A stretch of 64,000 nucleotides of DNA from Acidobacteriota bacterium (GCA_003223025.1 QHXR01000006.1:4932-68931); one strand, 5' to 3'; shown: positions 16,747-26,098, counted from the stretch's first letter. Made by a program: numbers and translations. Notes: generated by a model not told the origin, from the letters alone.

Positions 16747-17547
16747 CTAATACTTCAGCGGCATGCCGTTCATGTATTTCAGAATTACCCGTTGTCTCCG
16801 CACAACGCGTTTTCTGTTTTTCTGGGGATTGAAAACGTTGAGCGGCGACGGGATCATCGCCGAAAGAAACGCGGCCTCTTCTCGAGTAAGGTTCGACGCC
16901 GACTTGTTGAAGTAGGTTCGTGATGCGGCCTCGGCTCCGTAGACTCCATCACCCCATTCGATGACATTCAAGTACAGCTCAAGGATGCGCTTCTTCGGCA
17001 GATTTCGTTCGAGGAAATAGGTGTAAACGGCTTCACGTCCTTTGCGGAGAAAATTCCGATCCTCCGACAGATAAAGATTTTTCGCGAGCTGCTGCGTGAC
17101 CGTCGACGCCCCGCGCTTGAAGCTCGGCATCGGCGGGATCCAATCATCCTCGCTCGGCGTGCAGTCTTTCTTTTCCTGTTTCGTTTTTGCGTCGGCCTCG
17201 CATTCTTCGCGCGATTCCTTCTCGCCCTCTTTCACTGCTTCGTCCCACGCACTTTGGATCGCTTCCCAATCGAATCCGTGATGTTCGAAGAAGCGCGAAT
17301 CCTCACCCGCGAGAACCGCTCGCTGAAGATGCGGCGAGATCTGCTCGATCGGCGTCCAGATCATAAACTTGCGCGGCTCTCGTCCCTCGCTGCGCGCCTC
17401 GGACAAACGATATTCGATCATCGAGGTCGTCGTCGGATTCTCAGTTCGAAGATCGCCGATCGCGGGGAACGTGATCAGTTCATAAATGAGCCAGACGCCC
17501 ACCGCGCCCAGAAGAATTAGAAATAGAATTTTCGTCCAATACCACAT
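16747..17547 (-). CDS. mtgA: monofunctional peptidoglycan glycosyltransferase MtgA-like
   Basis: A 266-residue GT51 enzyme that polymerises lipid II into glycan strands at the outer face of the inner membrane. One N-terminal membrane anchor (residues 5-25) is followed by the GT51 domain with all usual motifs: catalytic Glu in AGEDSRFFEHHGFDWEAI, the second region KRGASTVTQQLAKNL, KGREAVYTYFLE and ILELYLNVIEWG. No transpeptidase domain follows. Between DWEAI and KRGAST there is an insertion of about 35 charged residues (with EGEKESREECEADAK and two Cys) that typical MtgA proteins lack. The DUF3667 gene follows after 20 bp. Confidence 0.9.
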   Translation of the reverse strand: MWYWTKILFLILLGAVGVWLIYELITFPAIGDLRTENPTTTSMIEYRLSEARSEGREPRKFMIWTPIEQISPHLQRAVLAGEDSRFFEHHGFDWEAIQSAWDEAVKEGEKESREECEADAKTKQEKKDCTPSEDDWIPPMPSFKRGASTVTQQLAKNLYLSEDRNFLRKGREAVYTYFLERNLPKKRILELYLNVIEWGDGVYGAEAASRTYFNKSASNLTREEAAFLSAMIPSPLNVFNPQKNRKRVVRRQRVILKYMNGMPLKY

Positions 17548-17702
17548 CAGGATTTAGTCGATTTTCGGCGGCCAGTTGTTAGCAGGATCAACATTTAGGA
17601 ATCTACCATAACTCTACGATATCTTTTACCGCGAGGTTCATGCCACCCGCGATCCAAACCGGACTTCCGTTACGCGTTAGTGATGTTGGGAGATTATTCC
17701 AA

Positions 17703-18203
17703 ATGAAACAAATTCAAACAGTTCTGTTCATCGCCTATCTTTGCTTGATGCTGATCATTCTCGGCGGGACGATATTTTCAGTCCTGGTCGAGTACCCGAA
17801 CTGGTTTGCAAACATTCCGGTGTCTCTCGAAGCCACACGGAGCTTTTATAAAGTTTTGCATCCGGGTTATTTTTTCCAGATCTTCGGACCTCTCACCGTA
17901 CTTTCGGGGATCGGTTTCGTGATCGTAGGATGGCGCATTTCTGCCGCTAGAAAACTTGTCGCCGTGAGTGTCGTGCTTTTCGTAGCGATCGAACTGCTTA
18001 CGTTTTTCTACATCTATCCCCGTCTCAACATACTGTTCGTCAACGATCTTGGAACGCAGTCGATCGACGCGCTGAAACTTACGGCGAAACAGTTCACGAT
18101 CGCCGACAACATTCGAACCGTGCTTTGCTTAGCCGCAAATGCGTTCGCGATCGCGGCTCTGTTCAAGTTTTTCAAACATCGGTACGCGACGGTTAGTTCG
18201 TAG
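17703..18203 (+). CDS. four-helix membrane protein
   Basis: A 166-residue inner-membrane protein with four hydrophobic segments (about 6-28, 55-75, 80-105, 137-155). The pattern FYKVLHPGYFFQIFGPLTVLSG followed by FFYIYPRLN resembles DUF1772/anthrone-oxygenase-like membrane proteins, but the match is loose. I chose the ATG at 17703, preceded by GGGAG; an earlier start at 17640 would add 21 polar residues before the first helix. Its 3' end overlaps the convergent secreted-protein gene by 11 bp. No function is proposed. Confidence 0.65.
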   Translation: MKQIQTVLFIAYLCLMLIILGGTIFSVLVEYPNWFANIPVSLEATRSFYKVLHPGYFFQIFGPLTVLSGIGFVIVGWRISAARKLVAVSVVLFVAIELLTFFYIYPRLNILFVNDLGTQSIDALKLTAKQFTIADNIRTVLCLAANAFAIAALFKFFKHRYATVSS

Positions 18204-18645
18204 TGTCGGCGAGATTGGATTTGTACTTTGTCGCCGTTTGCCGGTCGGTCAACTCGACATAGATCCAACTCGGCGGCACTTCACCTTCCGGCAACGCGAA
18301 CCAGATCGAGTTCAAGTGATCGCCAGTTCCTAACGCGCAAAACCCGTTGAGGCGTTTGCCGCGCTGGTCGAAAAGATCAACCCACGTCCGCGACGCATTC
18401 GCATTGGCACCGCATGGAGGCAAGCTCGGCGCCGGCGCAAACATTGCATTCGGATACGCGGAAGAATTAAAGACTCCGTAGCGATAACGAATATAACTTG
18501 CGCTGTTTGCCGTATAGAGCTCCTGCCCGATGAAATACAAAACAGGGTTTGGGGGCGGCGGCGGATTGCTCTGAGCTTTGCTCTCATTCCCGGCGAATGC
18601 GAGAAAGAAAACGGCTAACATCCCGACTGCGAATTTGAGTTTCAT
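18193..18645 (-). CDS. secreted protein of unknown function
   Basis: A 150-residue protein with a signal peptide (MKLKFAVGMLAVFFLAFAG..KAQ) followed by a proline run (NPPPPPNP) and a ~120-residue domain with two cysteines (PPCGAN and GFCALG) that may form a disulfide in the periplasm. The ATG at 18645 is preceded by a good AGGAGG site; a longer start at 18702 is not needed. The gene is divergent from glgC with 170 bp between. No family is recognised. Confidence 0.65.
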   Translation of the reverse strand: MKLKFAVGMLAVFFLAFAGNESKAQSNPPPPPNPVLYFIGQELYTANSASYIRYRYGVFNSSAYPNAMFAPAPSLPPCGANANASRTWVDLFDQRGKRLNGFCALGTGDHLNSIWFALPEGEVPPSWIYVELTDRQTATKYKSNLADTTN

Positions 18646-18815
18646 TGCGGCCTCCTGCGGTGGTGGTCTCGAGACTTCGCGCCAATCATACAACGGATAC
18701 AAAAAAACCGGACCTTCAATTCTTTCGATGTCGTTGGATTTTCTTCCTTGAGAAATAGATTACTTTGCGGCTATGCTGTTTAGCGTAACGGTAATCGAGA
18801 TCGGACCTCTTCCTT

Positions 18816-20111
18816 ATGCCTCAAAGCGAGAATGTCGTGGCGGTGATCCTGGGTGGCGGAGCAGGCTCGCGCCTGTTTCCGTTGACGCGCGAACGATCGA
18901 AACCTGCGGTTCCGCTCGGCGGCAAGTATCGGCTGATCGATGTTCCCGTTTCGAATTGCATCAACTCGAGCATCATGCGGATCTTCGTGCTGACGCAGTA
19001 CAACTCTGCATCGCTGAATCGGCATATCTCGCAAACGTATCGCTTCTCAAGTTTTTCCGCAGGCTTTGTTGAGATACTCGCGGCCGAACAGCGGAAGGAT
19101 AGTCCGGACTGGTTCCAGGGAACCGCGGACGCAGTGCGGCAAATACTTCCCCACCTTCGCGACTCGCGCGTAAAAACCCTGCTGATCTTATCGGGTGATC
19201 ATCTGTACCGGATGGACTACCGAAAGTTTCTCGAGCGTCATTATTCGACGAATGCGGACGTGACGATCTCGGTCATTCCTTCGACACCTGAGGACGCGCA
19301 AGGCTTCGGACTATTGAAGACGGACAGCGTCGGCAAGATCACCGAGTTTCGCGAGAAGCCAAAAGGCGACGCTCTCGAAGCGATGCGCGTCGATACGACG
19401 AATTTCGGTCTTACGGAGGAAGAGTCCGAACGACGTCCATATCTCGCTTCGATGGGCATCTATGTTTTCGATTACGAAAAACTTCTTGAGCTGTTAGGTG
19501 CGGATGAGAATGCGGTAGATTTCGGCGGTGAGCTCATTCCATCGGCGATCGACAAGTACAATGTTCAGGCGCATCTGTTCGACGGCTATTGGGAAGACAT
19601 CGGGACGATCCGTGCGTTTTATGAGGCGAATCTGGATCTCGCGTCTCCGCTTCCGAAGTTTAATTTTTTCGACACCGATTCGCCGATCTACACACGCAGC
19701 CGATATCTTCCTCCCTCTAAGATCCACGATTGTGACATCGACAATTCGATGGTCAGCGAAGGCTGCATCCTCAACGGAGTCCACGCGCGAACATCGATCA
19801 TCGGTTTGCGAAGCCGGATTGATGGCGGAGTGCGGATCGAGAGTTCGATCATCATGGGTTCGGATTTCTACGAATCGATCGACGAGATAAAAGCCAACAT
19901 CGAACGCGGCGTCCCGCATATCGGAATTGGAACGAATACCAGTGTTCGCCGGGCGATCATCGACAAGAACGTCAGGATCGGAAAGAACGTCAAGCTGCTT
20001 AACCACGCCGGCGTGGATAATTACGACGATCCGCGCGGGAGTTTTTTTATCCGCGAAGGAATAATAATCGTTCCGAAAGGAGCGGTCGTTTCGGACGGAA
20101 CGGAGATCTAG
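18816..20111 (+). CDS. glgC: glucose-1-phosphate adenylyltransferase
   Basis: A 431-residue ADP-glucose pyrophosphorylase, making ADP-glucose from glucose 1-phosphate and ATP for glycogen synthesis. The nucleotidyl-transferase motif is at the N-terminus ([23 protein letters not shown]), followed by the [12 protein letters not shown] stretch, the [11 protein letters not shown]-like WFQGTADAV segment, the glucose-1-phosphate site EFREKPKG, and GYWEDIGTI. The C-terminal left-handed beta-helix with hexapeptide repeats (about 300-425) ends in [10 protein letters not shown]. Length and motifs match bacterial and plant-type enzymes. No ribosome binding site stands out. Other glycogen genes are not adjacent, but a GH15 glucoamylase-like gene lies at 45.4 kb. 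Confidence 0.95.
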   Translation: MPQSENVVAVILGGGAGSRLFPLTRERSKPAVPLGGKYRLIDVPVSNCINSSIMRIFVLTQYNSASLNRHISQTYRFSSFSAGFVEILAAEQRKDSPDWFQGTADAVRQILPHLRDSRVKTLLILSGDHLYRMDYRKFLERHYSTNADVTISVIPSTPEDAQGFGLLKTDSVGKITEFREKPKGDALEAMRVDTTNFGLTEEESERRPYLASMGIYVFDYEKLLELLGADENAVDFGGELIPSAIDKYNVQAHLFDGYWEDIGTIRAFYEANLDLASPLPKFNFFDTDSPIYTRSRYLPPSKIHDCDIDNSMVSEGCILNGVHARTSIIGLRSRIDGGVRIESSIIMGSDFYESIDEIKANIERGVPHIGIGTNTSVRRAIIDKNVRIGKNVKLLNHAGVDNYDDPRGSFFIREGIIIVPKGAVVSDGTEI

Positions 20112-20167
20112 ATCCGTAAGTAAGATCTTCTGCGCACCGCCTAAATGCGCTAAATACATTTCGTCAA

Positions 20168-20203
20168 GAATATTTTTCTGAGACACCCACTCTCAAAATA
20201 TTC
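20168..20203. other. A/T-rich hairpin between glgC and the nuclease gene
   Basis: GAATATTTT and AAAATATTC form a 9-bp stem with an inner GAGA/TCTC stem, 57 bp past glgC and 60 bp before the nuclease start. Because it lacks a following T-tract it is not a standard terminator; it could be a leader structure or a protein site. Confidence 0.4.
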
Positions 20204-20263
20204 GCCCCTGATCTTCCTCGCAGCATTTCCGCGACCCTCTGACACCATCACAAAGGAGATACC

Positions 20264-21643
20264 GTGAAACAAAAACGAATCGCACTACTACTGTGCGTCA
20301 CGACGATCGTTGCGCTTTGCTCGTTCGTCATTCTCACCACCGGATCCGAAGCTGCGACGATTCTCAGCGAAGGATTTGAAGCCGGCGGCAAGACGGCGTA
20401 CGCCGCGGCGAACATCACACTCGGCACGGGAAGCTGGTATTTAGATGATGCTCTTACGGGCAACACGACAAGCGATCGCAGGACCGGATCCTACTCCGCA
20501 CGCACACGTGAGCTCGGGAAGATCCGGATGAATTTCAACGTCGCGACCGCGGGCACCTTCTCGGTTCAGCACGCGAAATACGGTTCGGACGGAACAAGCA
20601 CGTTCGAGCTTTGGAAGTCGACAAACAGCGGATCAACATGGACAAAGGTGGGATCGACGATAACAACAAGCTCAACGACGCTGACTACCGTGAGCTTCAC
20701 CGTCAACAGTTCGGTAGCGGTGCGATTCGAGATCCGAAAAGTAAGCGGCGGAGCGAACCGAATCAATTTCGACGGCATATCGATCACCGACTATGCGGGA
20801 TCTCCGACGCCGACGCCGACACCTCCGCCGTCATCCAGTGTCCATCTGACGCTGGGAAATCCATCCGGTGCGATCACGAACATCTCTTCGCCGACAAATT
20901 ATTTGATGGAGAAATCGACTTACTGCCTCTCGTACCATCGCGACGACCGTCGACCAAACTGGGTCTCGTGGCATCTTGATTCGACGTGGCTCGGATCGAC
21001 GGCGCGACAGGACGACTTTCGTGCCGACACGACGCTTCCATCCGGTTGGTATCGTGTGCAAGGAACGGACTATTCCGGCTCCGGATATGATCGAGGCCAT
21101 ATGTGTCCGTCGGGCGATCGAACAAAAACCGTGGCGGATAATTCTTCGACATTCCTGATGACAAATATGATCCCGCAAGCTCCGAACAATAATCAGATAA
21201 CGTGGGCAAATCTCGAGAGCTATTGTCGGACACTCGCAAGCTCTGGAAACGAGCTCTATATAATCTCCGGCGGTTACGGTACGAGCGGATATATCGGAAG
21301 CGGTATGGTCGCGTTGCCGACGACGACATGGAAGGTAATCATGGTGCTGCCGAGCGGAACGAACGACGTATCGCGTGTCACGACATCGACCAGACTTATC
21401 GCGGTCTCGATTCCGAACAACAACAGCGTCAGCTCGGATTGGCGCAGTTATCGAGTTCGCGTTGACGATGTCGAAGCGATGACCGGCTACAACTTTTTCT
21501 CTAACGTGCCGGCGTCCATCCAAAGCGTCATCGAGTCGACGATCGATACACAATTCGTGGGTGACTTTGAGATGACACTCGACAAGTATGCTCAGGAGGA
21601 AGTCGCGGCCGAAGCTACGGCGAATCCGCAGAAGAAAGATTAG
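20264..21643 (+). CDS. secreted DNA/RNA non-specific endonuclease with N-terminal beta domain
   Basis: A 459-residue exported nuclease of the NucA/EndoG beta-beta-alpha-metal type, which cuts single- and double-stranded DNA and RNA outside the cytoplasm. The signal peptide ends around residue 31 (GSEAAT). Residues ~32-175 form a jellyroll-like domain of unknown binding role (TRELGKIRMNFNVATAG), followed by a Thr-Pro linker (SPTPTPTPPP). The nuclease domain (about 195-435) has the catalytic DRGHMCPSGDR motif and the Asn-containing FLMTNMIPQAPNNN metal motif. The GTG start is preceded by AAAGGAGATACC. The domain is intact, so the enzyme should be active. It is likely used to degrade external nucleic acids for nutrients or in biofilm. 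Confidence 0.9.
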   Translation: MKQKRIALLLCVTTIVALCSFVILTTGSEAATILSEGFEAGGKTAYAAANITLGTGSWYLDDALTGNTTSDRRTGSYSARTRELGKIRMNFNVATAGTFSVQHAKYGSDGTSTFELWKSTNSGSTWTKVGSTITTSSTTLTTVSFTVNSSVAVRFEIRKVSGGANRINFDGISITDYAGSPTPTPTPPPSSSVHLTLGNPSGAITNISSPTNYLMEKSTYCLSYHRDDRRPNWVSWHLDSTWLGSTARQDDFRADTTLPSGWYRVQGTDYSGSGYDRGHMCPSGDRTKTVADNSSTFLMTNMIPQAPNNNQITWANLESYCRTLASSGNELYIISGGYGTSGYIGSGMVALPTTTWKVIMVLPSGTNDVSRVTTSTRLIAVSIPNNNSVSSDWRSYRVRVDDVEAMTGYNFFSNVPASIQSVIESTIDTQFVGDFEMTLDKYAQEEVAAEATANPQKKD

Positions 21644-21667
21644 TGCGGATACTGATCGCTAGATGTA

Positions 21668-21700
21668 AAAAAGAGGCTGCCCGGAAAGGCGGCCTCTTTA
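21668..21700 (+). terminator. terminator after the nuclease gene
   Basis: AAAGAGGC(t)GCC and GGC(g)GCCTCTTT pair with a short loop and a T-tract within the 3' arm. Confidence 0.85.
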
Positions 21701-21731
21701 AATTGCCACTAGCTAAAGCTAATGGCAATTT
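21700..21731. repeat. imperfect palindrome AAATTGCCA-TAGC / GCTA-TGGCAATTT
   Basis: A 14-bp stem with one mismatch and a 4-nt loop follows at once after the nuclease terminator and lies 16 bp before the stop of the convergent VWA gene. It may be the transcription end site of the VWA gene or a short palindromic repeat. Confidence 0.6.
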
Positions 21732-21747
21732 AAGTATTTGATGTTTC

Positions 21748-22929
21748 TCAAGATGTGCGGAGCTTTTTCTTTTTCGGTACGACGTAGCTGTCGCGAGCTC
21801 GGACCGCGACGTTCGGCTGGTTTACTTTTACTTTGATCCTGTGGCTCTTTCCGGGAACGCCCTCTTTTGCGGGATAGTAACCGATACTGTAAAACTCACG
21901 CAGCTCGCTCGCGATCTTCGAAAACGCCTGGTTCAAATTTCCAACCGTCGATGCGAGATATATCGTTCCGCTCGTTCGCAACGCGAGCTGGTTCAAGTAT
22001 TCCTCCGCCGCTCGATATTCCGCTTCGGTTGTACCTTTCTCATTCGCCGTCCGAACAGTTGGAACGGGCGGCAAAGACGTTGGGAAAGGCGATCCGCCGG
22101 TAGGTGTTTTCGGCTTTGAACTCGGTATCAATATTCCGCCACCACCGTTCTTCATCCGCTGCACGTCGGCGTATGTGTCGTAGCGGATCGGATAGACCAG
22201 CGCATCCAGTTCGAGCGCGTCACGCAAATTTTCGTAGTCGTTTGATCGACGGCTCGTCGTGTCGACACCGTCGGTGAAAAGTACGATCGCCTTTCGACCT
22301 TTGATCGAGCGCATCCGATCGTTCATCGTCATCGACACGGCGTCGTAGATACTCGTCCCCGTCCCGATCTTCGTACTCCGGATCGCACGATATATTCTCG
22401 CTCGATCGGTCGTCACCTCCGACAGCATGTGGACCTCTTCGTCGAATGAAATGACAAGGACCTTGTCATCCGGCCTGAGCTGATCGATGAACGCGATCGC
22501 TGCGGATTGGATCTCGGCGATCTTAAAGGTCGTCGAATAACTCATGTCGAGCACGAGTGCGACGGTGAACGGCTGTGCCTCGTTGGTAAAGTACGCGATC
22601 TCCTGCGGAAGGTTATCTTCGAGTACCTGAAAGTCCTCTTGCTTTAGCCCGGCGATGAATCGATTCTTCCGGTCCATAACTCGAACCGGTATTGTGACGA
22701 GCTGCGTCTCGAGCGACACGACATCATCATTCGCTTCGGAAATGTCCTGCGAGATTTCTTCGGGAGCCGGAGTAGGAGTTGGAGCGGGTGTGGAAACGGT
22801 GACGGGACGAGCGTTTGGCTTGTCGGTTCCCTTTCCCGGGGGAACACGGCGCGATTGTCCGCTTACCGAGATCGACAATGCGCATAGACTGCACAGGAAG
22901 ATGCTTAGACAGGCGAATCGCTTTATCAT
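21748..22929 (-). CDS. secreted VWA-domain protein (acidobacterial VWFA-related)
   Basis: A 393-residue exported protein with a von Willebrand factor A domain, of the type described as VWFA-related acidobacterial proteins. A signal peptide (residues 1-24, ending SVSGQ) is followed by a Pro/Thr-rich linker. The VWA domain runs from about 110 to 290 with a complete MIDAS: DMSYS, Thr in TKIGTGTSIYD and Asp in LFTDGVDTTS. The C-terminal ~60 residues (REFYSIGYYPAKEG, HRIKVKVNQP) are the usual beta-sandwich end of this family. It probably binds a metal-dependent ligand or surface partner. A longer paralogue lies immediately upstream on the same strand with 123 bp between them, separated by a terminator. 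Confidence 0.88.
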   Translation of the reverse strand: MIKRFACLSIFLCSLCALSISVSGQSRRVPPGKGTDKPNARPVTVSTPAPTPTPAPEEISQDISEANDDVVSLETQLVTIPVRVMDRKNRFIAGLKQEDFQVLEDNLPQEIAYFTNEAQPFTVALVLDMSYSTTFKIAEIQSAAIAFIDQLRPDDKVLVISFDEEVHMLSEVTTDRARIYRAIRSTKIGTGTSIYDAVSMTMNDRMRSIKGRKAIVLFTDGVDTTSRRSNDYENLRDALELDALVYPIRYDTYADVQRMKNGGGGILIPSSKPKTPTGGSPFPTSLPPVPTVRTANEKGTTEAEYRAAEEYLNQLALRTSGTIYLASTVGNLNQAFSKIASELREFYSIGYYPAKEGVPGKSHRIKVKVNQPNVAVRARDSYVVPKKKKLRTS

Positions 22930-23011
22930 TTTTGAGATCGTGGCCCGAAACGATTGTACGATGCCGGGAGCCCGCGGAAAAGATGTATTCGCGGAAGATG
23001 AGACTGGAAAT

Positions 23012-23040
23012 GAAAAAGGCGGCCGTTCAAGCCGCCTCTC
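23012..23040 (-). terminator. terminator of the upstream VWA paralogue
   Basis: On the minus strand AGGCGGC / GCCGCCT form a 7-bp stem and TTTTTC follows, 13 bp past the stop of the 23053-24294 gene. Confidence 0.8.
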
Positions 23041-23052
23041 TACTTTATCTGA

Positions 23053-24294
23053 TCACTTGCCCGCGACCTTTCTGTCGTTCTGGCCGAAGATGTAAGTGTT
23101 CTTCGCCTTAACGATCACATCGGGTCGCATGACTCGAACCTTGATCTGCCGACGCTCGCCCACCTGGCCGGCCTTATCGGGATAGTATCCCAACGAATAT
23201 TGTCGGCGTAACTCTTCGGCGATTCCCGCGAATGCAGCGTCGAGATTTGCAATTGAGTCGGCCTCGAACTTTCGACTGCCGCTATTCTGGGCGAGCGTCT
23301 CGAGATACTTGAGTCCGGTCGCATATTCACCCGAGCTCTGACCCGGAGCACCGCCACCGCCGCCGCCCATCGGAATATTGCCTCCGCCTAAGATAATGCT
23401 GATCATGTCGTCGATCCCACCGCCGCCGCCGCGTCTTCGGCCTCCACCACCACGGCCACCGCCTCCGCCACCACCCCAGCCACCGTAATTTCTCTGAGTG
23501 TTGTAGCGGATCGGATAGAAGAGTGCGTCGACCTCTTCGACATCCGCGATGTTGCTTTGATAGGTACCTCGGCGCGATGTTGTATCGACTCCGTCCGTGA
23601 ATATCACAACAGCCTTGCGGCCCTGGATACTCGCTAACTCGCGATTGATCGCAAAATCGACGGCGTCGTAAATACTCGTTCCATCTCCGAACTCGGCTTG
23701 GTAAATTGCGTTTTGAAGGATGCGTCGATCGTTCGTCGGACGACAAAGCACGTGCACGTCGTCATCGAACGAGATAACCATGACCCGATCGGCCGGTCTG
23801 AGTTGATTAACGAATGTGATCGCTCCGGCCTGTATCTCGTCGATCTGGAAAGCGGTCGAAGGACTGACGTCGATCATCAGGATGACGGTGAAGGGCTGCT
23901 CGACCGATTGGAAGAGCCCCACTTTCTGCTCGATGCCATTCTCGAAGATCTTAAAATCTTTTTGCTGCAAGCCCGAGATGAATCTTCCCTCTCGATCGAT
24001 GACCGATACCGGCATCGTCACGAGGTTGGTCTCTACTTTTACGATCTCGTCTTCTTCGGAAACAGGAGGCGTCGCTCCGGGAACCGGCCTGGTCTGCGGA
24101 TTGACCCGGGCATCATTGACGAGCACGGGCGGGCGCCGAGTCGACGAACCGGGTTCAGGCACGTCGTTCTTTAGGTCAGGCGCGGCCGACGGCGTGGGCG
24201 TCGCGGCGATCCGTGGTCGGGTACGAGTGGTCTGGGCAAGGGCACCGATCCCTAAAACACTCAGCAAAAATGCCAAAAACGTCAACCTTTTCAT
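23053..24294 (-). CDS. secreted VWA-domain protein with glycine-rich insert
   Basis: A 413-residue paralogue of the neighbouring VWA protein. It has a signal peptide (residues 1-20, ending GALAQ), a Pro/Thr linker, and a VWA domain at about 120-350 with intact MIDAS residues (DVSPS, GDGTSIYD and IFTDGVDTTSR). The VWA domain is followed, before its last helix, by a loop of about 45 residues that is almost only Gly and Arg (two runs, e.g. GGGGGGGRGGGG). The C-terminal RRQYSLGYYPDKAG and RRQIKVRVMRP match the paralogue. The Gly/Arg run is not in the paralogue and reads as a recent low-complexity expansion. It probably acts at the cell surface or in the periplasm. Confidence 0.88.
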   Translation of the reverse strand: MKRLTFLAFLLSVLGIGALAQTTRTRPRIAATPTPSAAPDLKNDVPEPGSSTRRPPVLVNDARVNPQTRPVPGATPPVSEEDEIVKVETNLVTMPVSVIDREGRFISGLQQKDFKIFENGIEQKVGLFQSVEQPFTVILMIDVSPSTAFQIDEIQAGAITFVNQLRPADRVMVISFDDDVHVLCRPTNDRRILQNAIYQAEFGDGTSIYDAVDFAINRELASIQGRKAVVIFTDGVDTTSRRGTYQSNIADVEEVDALFYPIRYNTQRNYGGWGGGGGGGRGGGGRRRGGGGGIDDMISIILGGGNIPMGGGGGGAPGQSSGEYATGLKYLETLAQNSGSRKFEADSIANLDAAFAGIAEELRRQYSLGYYPDKAGQVGERRQIKVRVMRPDVIVKAKNTYIFGQNDRKVAGK

Positions 24295-24372
24295 AGAGTA
24301 AACTCCGGGCGCGGACGGTCTTGGGGAAAGTAATAGTAAGACGGATGATAGCGCGTTTTAGTTGTAAATTTT

Positions 24373-25539
24373 TTAGTCGAGGAGATCGACTGAAAGGTCG
24401 TGAAATTGTCGTCGAACGGAGTTAATGTTGACGAATGGAAGCGGGTGATTGTGCGTGCGATTAGTTAGAAGGACAAAGACGCGCTCTTTCACGGGATCGA
24501 TCCAGAGACTTGTTCCGGTAAAACCTGTATGGCCAAAACTTTCGGGAGACATTTTGAGGCCGGCGGTTGAGCCTTCCGTTGTCGCGAGCTGAAAGGCGAA
24601 CGACCGATCCTCATTCATGCCTTTGGTGAAATTCGTGCGGAAAAGCTCGCAGGTTTCGGGCTTTAGTAACTTCGTATAGTTCGGCAGAAACTGTTGAGCG
24701 ATCTTGAAGACTTCCTCCGCAGTCGAGAACAATCCCGCGTGCCCGGCAACGCCGCCCATGAAGTAGGCATTGCCGTCGTGAACTTCGCCCCAGATCAGAT
24801 GATCGCGGAAGAACGATTCAGGACCATCAAGGGGTGACGGCGAATCTTTTGGAAGATAACCGAGACCAATGCACGTCTGCTTCTCGTATTCGTTTCCGTT
24901 TTCAGATGCAGCGATCTCGCGGCGAAGGGAGTCGAGATTTCCAAAAAACGTGCGAACGAGTCGTAGTCGGCTGATGACCTCCGTTACATATGCGTTATGA
25001 ATCGCGGCTCCGAAAAGTCGTTCCGCGAGGAAACCAAGAAGAATGAAATTCGGGTCGCTATACTTCACTTGCGATTCGAAACCTTCCTCGAGGGCGGCGA
25101 TCTTCGCGAGGACGAATTCATTTATTTTCGGATCGCTAAACGGAAGATGCTCCCGAGCGGCGCGTGCCCGAAGAAACCCGGGTGCGGACAAATAGAAAGG
25201 AACCCAGGCCGGAAGGCCGGACCGATGCGCCGCGAGATCCTGGATGCTGAATTCTTTGCGTGCCAACTCGCCAAGATGACGGCGGACCTGATCGTCTAAG
25301 TCCCCTTCGCCGGACTCGATCTTCCTGGCGAGAAGCAGGGCGGTCACCAGCACCTTCGTCAGACTCGCCAAATCGTAGATCGTATCCAACCGGGCTTCGA
25401 TCTTTTCCGGCTCAACGACGGCGTAACCGAGTGCATCGTGAAATTTGATCTCGCCTTTTTCCGCGACGAGATAAACCGCCGATGGAAAATCGCCCGCGTC
25501 GATCCGGGTTTGAAGAAAATCTGAGATCTTTCTGTGCAT
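24373..25539 (-). CDS. serine hydrolase, beta-lactamase family (class C/EstB-like)
   Basis: A 388-residue protein of the class C beta-lactamase-like hydrolases. The nucleophile is in SLTK (ASLTKVLVTALLL, residue about 59), the Tyr of the second motif is in YSDPNF (about residue 157), and the HTGFTGTSLWIDP stretch near residue 340 takes the place of the KTG triad with His-Thr-Gly, as is common in EstB-type esterases and D-aminopeptidases. No signal peptide is seen, so it is probably cytoplasmic, which argues against antibiotic resistance and for an esterase or a cell-wall recycling role. The gene stands alone. Confidence 0.85.
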   Translation of the reverse strand: MHRKISDFLQTRIDAGDFPSAVYLVAEKGEIKFHDALGYAVVEPEKIEARLDTIYDLASLTKVLVTALLLARKIESGEGDLDDQVRRHLGELARKEFSIQDLAAHRSGLPAWVPFYLSAPGFLRARAAREHLPFSDPKINEFVLAKIAALEEGFESQVKYSDPNFILLGFLAERLFGAAIHNAYVTEVISRLRLVRTFFGNLDSLRREIAASENGNEYEKQTCIGLGYLPKDSPSPLDGPESFFRDHLIWGEVHDGNAYFMGGVAGHAGLFSTAEEVFKIAQQFLPNYTKLLKPETCELFRTNFTKGMNEDRSFAFQLATTEGSTAGLKMSPESFGHTGFTGTSLWIDPVKERVFVLLTNRTHNHPLPFVNINSVRRQFHDLSVDLLD

Positions 25540-25643
25540 CGGTTTGAGACTTGTTAATCCGGTCTGAACTCTTTGTTCAACAAATTGACAGCGCCCGCGG
25601 GTCGCAATAGACTCTGGCTATAAATCTAACCGGAGGCAAATAA

Positions 25644-26093
25644 ATGAGCAAAGTTGAATCTGCTGATCTAATTCTAAAACTGTATGATCTCCGTCGCGAA
25701 GAAACGATGCGACGAGCACGAAACTGGATGTTCTCGTTCAATCCGACGTCGGTCGAGGATGTCGAGAAGACGATGATGGATCCTGAAGTCGGAGGCTATC
25801 TGCGAATGGTTCTTTCGTACTGGGACATGGCCGCGGCTTTCGTAAATCACGGAGCAATTGATGCGGACTTATTCAACGAAACGGCCGGCGAGCACGTCGG
25901 CGTTTTTGCGAAGATGGAGCCGTTCATCGAGGAACTGCGAACGAAATGGGGACAGCCCGATGCCTTCAAGCATCTGGAGAAAGTCATCTACGATAAACCG
26001 GGCGGAAAAGAGCAACTCGTGAGAACCCGCGAGTGGATGAACGCGATCCGGGAAAAGATGGCCCTCGCCCAAGCGAGCGAAGCAACGGCTTGA
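25644..26093 (+). CDS. conserved protein, DUF4760-like
   Basis: A 149-residue soluble alpha-helical protein without signal peptide. It resembles the DUF4760/colicin-immunity-like helical proteins only loosely (RRARNWMFSFNP, VLSYWDMAAAFVNHGAID). The start is supported by CCGGAGGC. A strong terminator follows directly. No function is proposed. Confidence 0.65.
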   Translation: MSKVESADLILKLYDLRREETMRRARNWMFSFNPTSVEDVEKTMMDPEVGGYLRMVLSYWDMAAAFVNHGAIDADLFNETAGEHVGVFAKMEPFIEELRTKWGQPDAFKHLEKVIYDKPGGKEQLVRTREWMNAIREKMALAQASEATA

Positions 26094-26098
26094 GTAAC

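Noticed and set aside
24373-25539. Antibiotic-resistance beta-lactamase
   Set aside because: No signal peptide and HTG instead of KTG; more like EstB-type esterases or peptidases.
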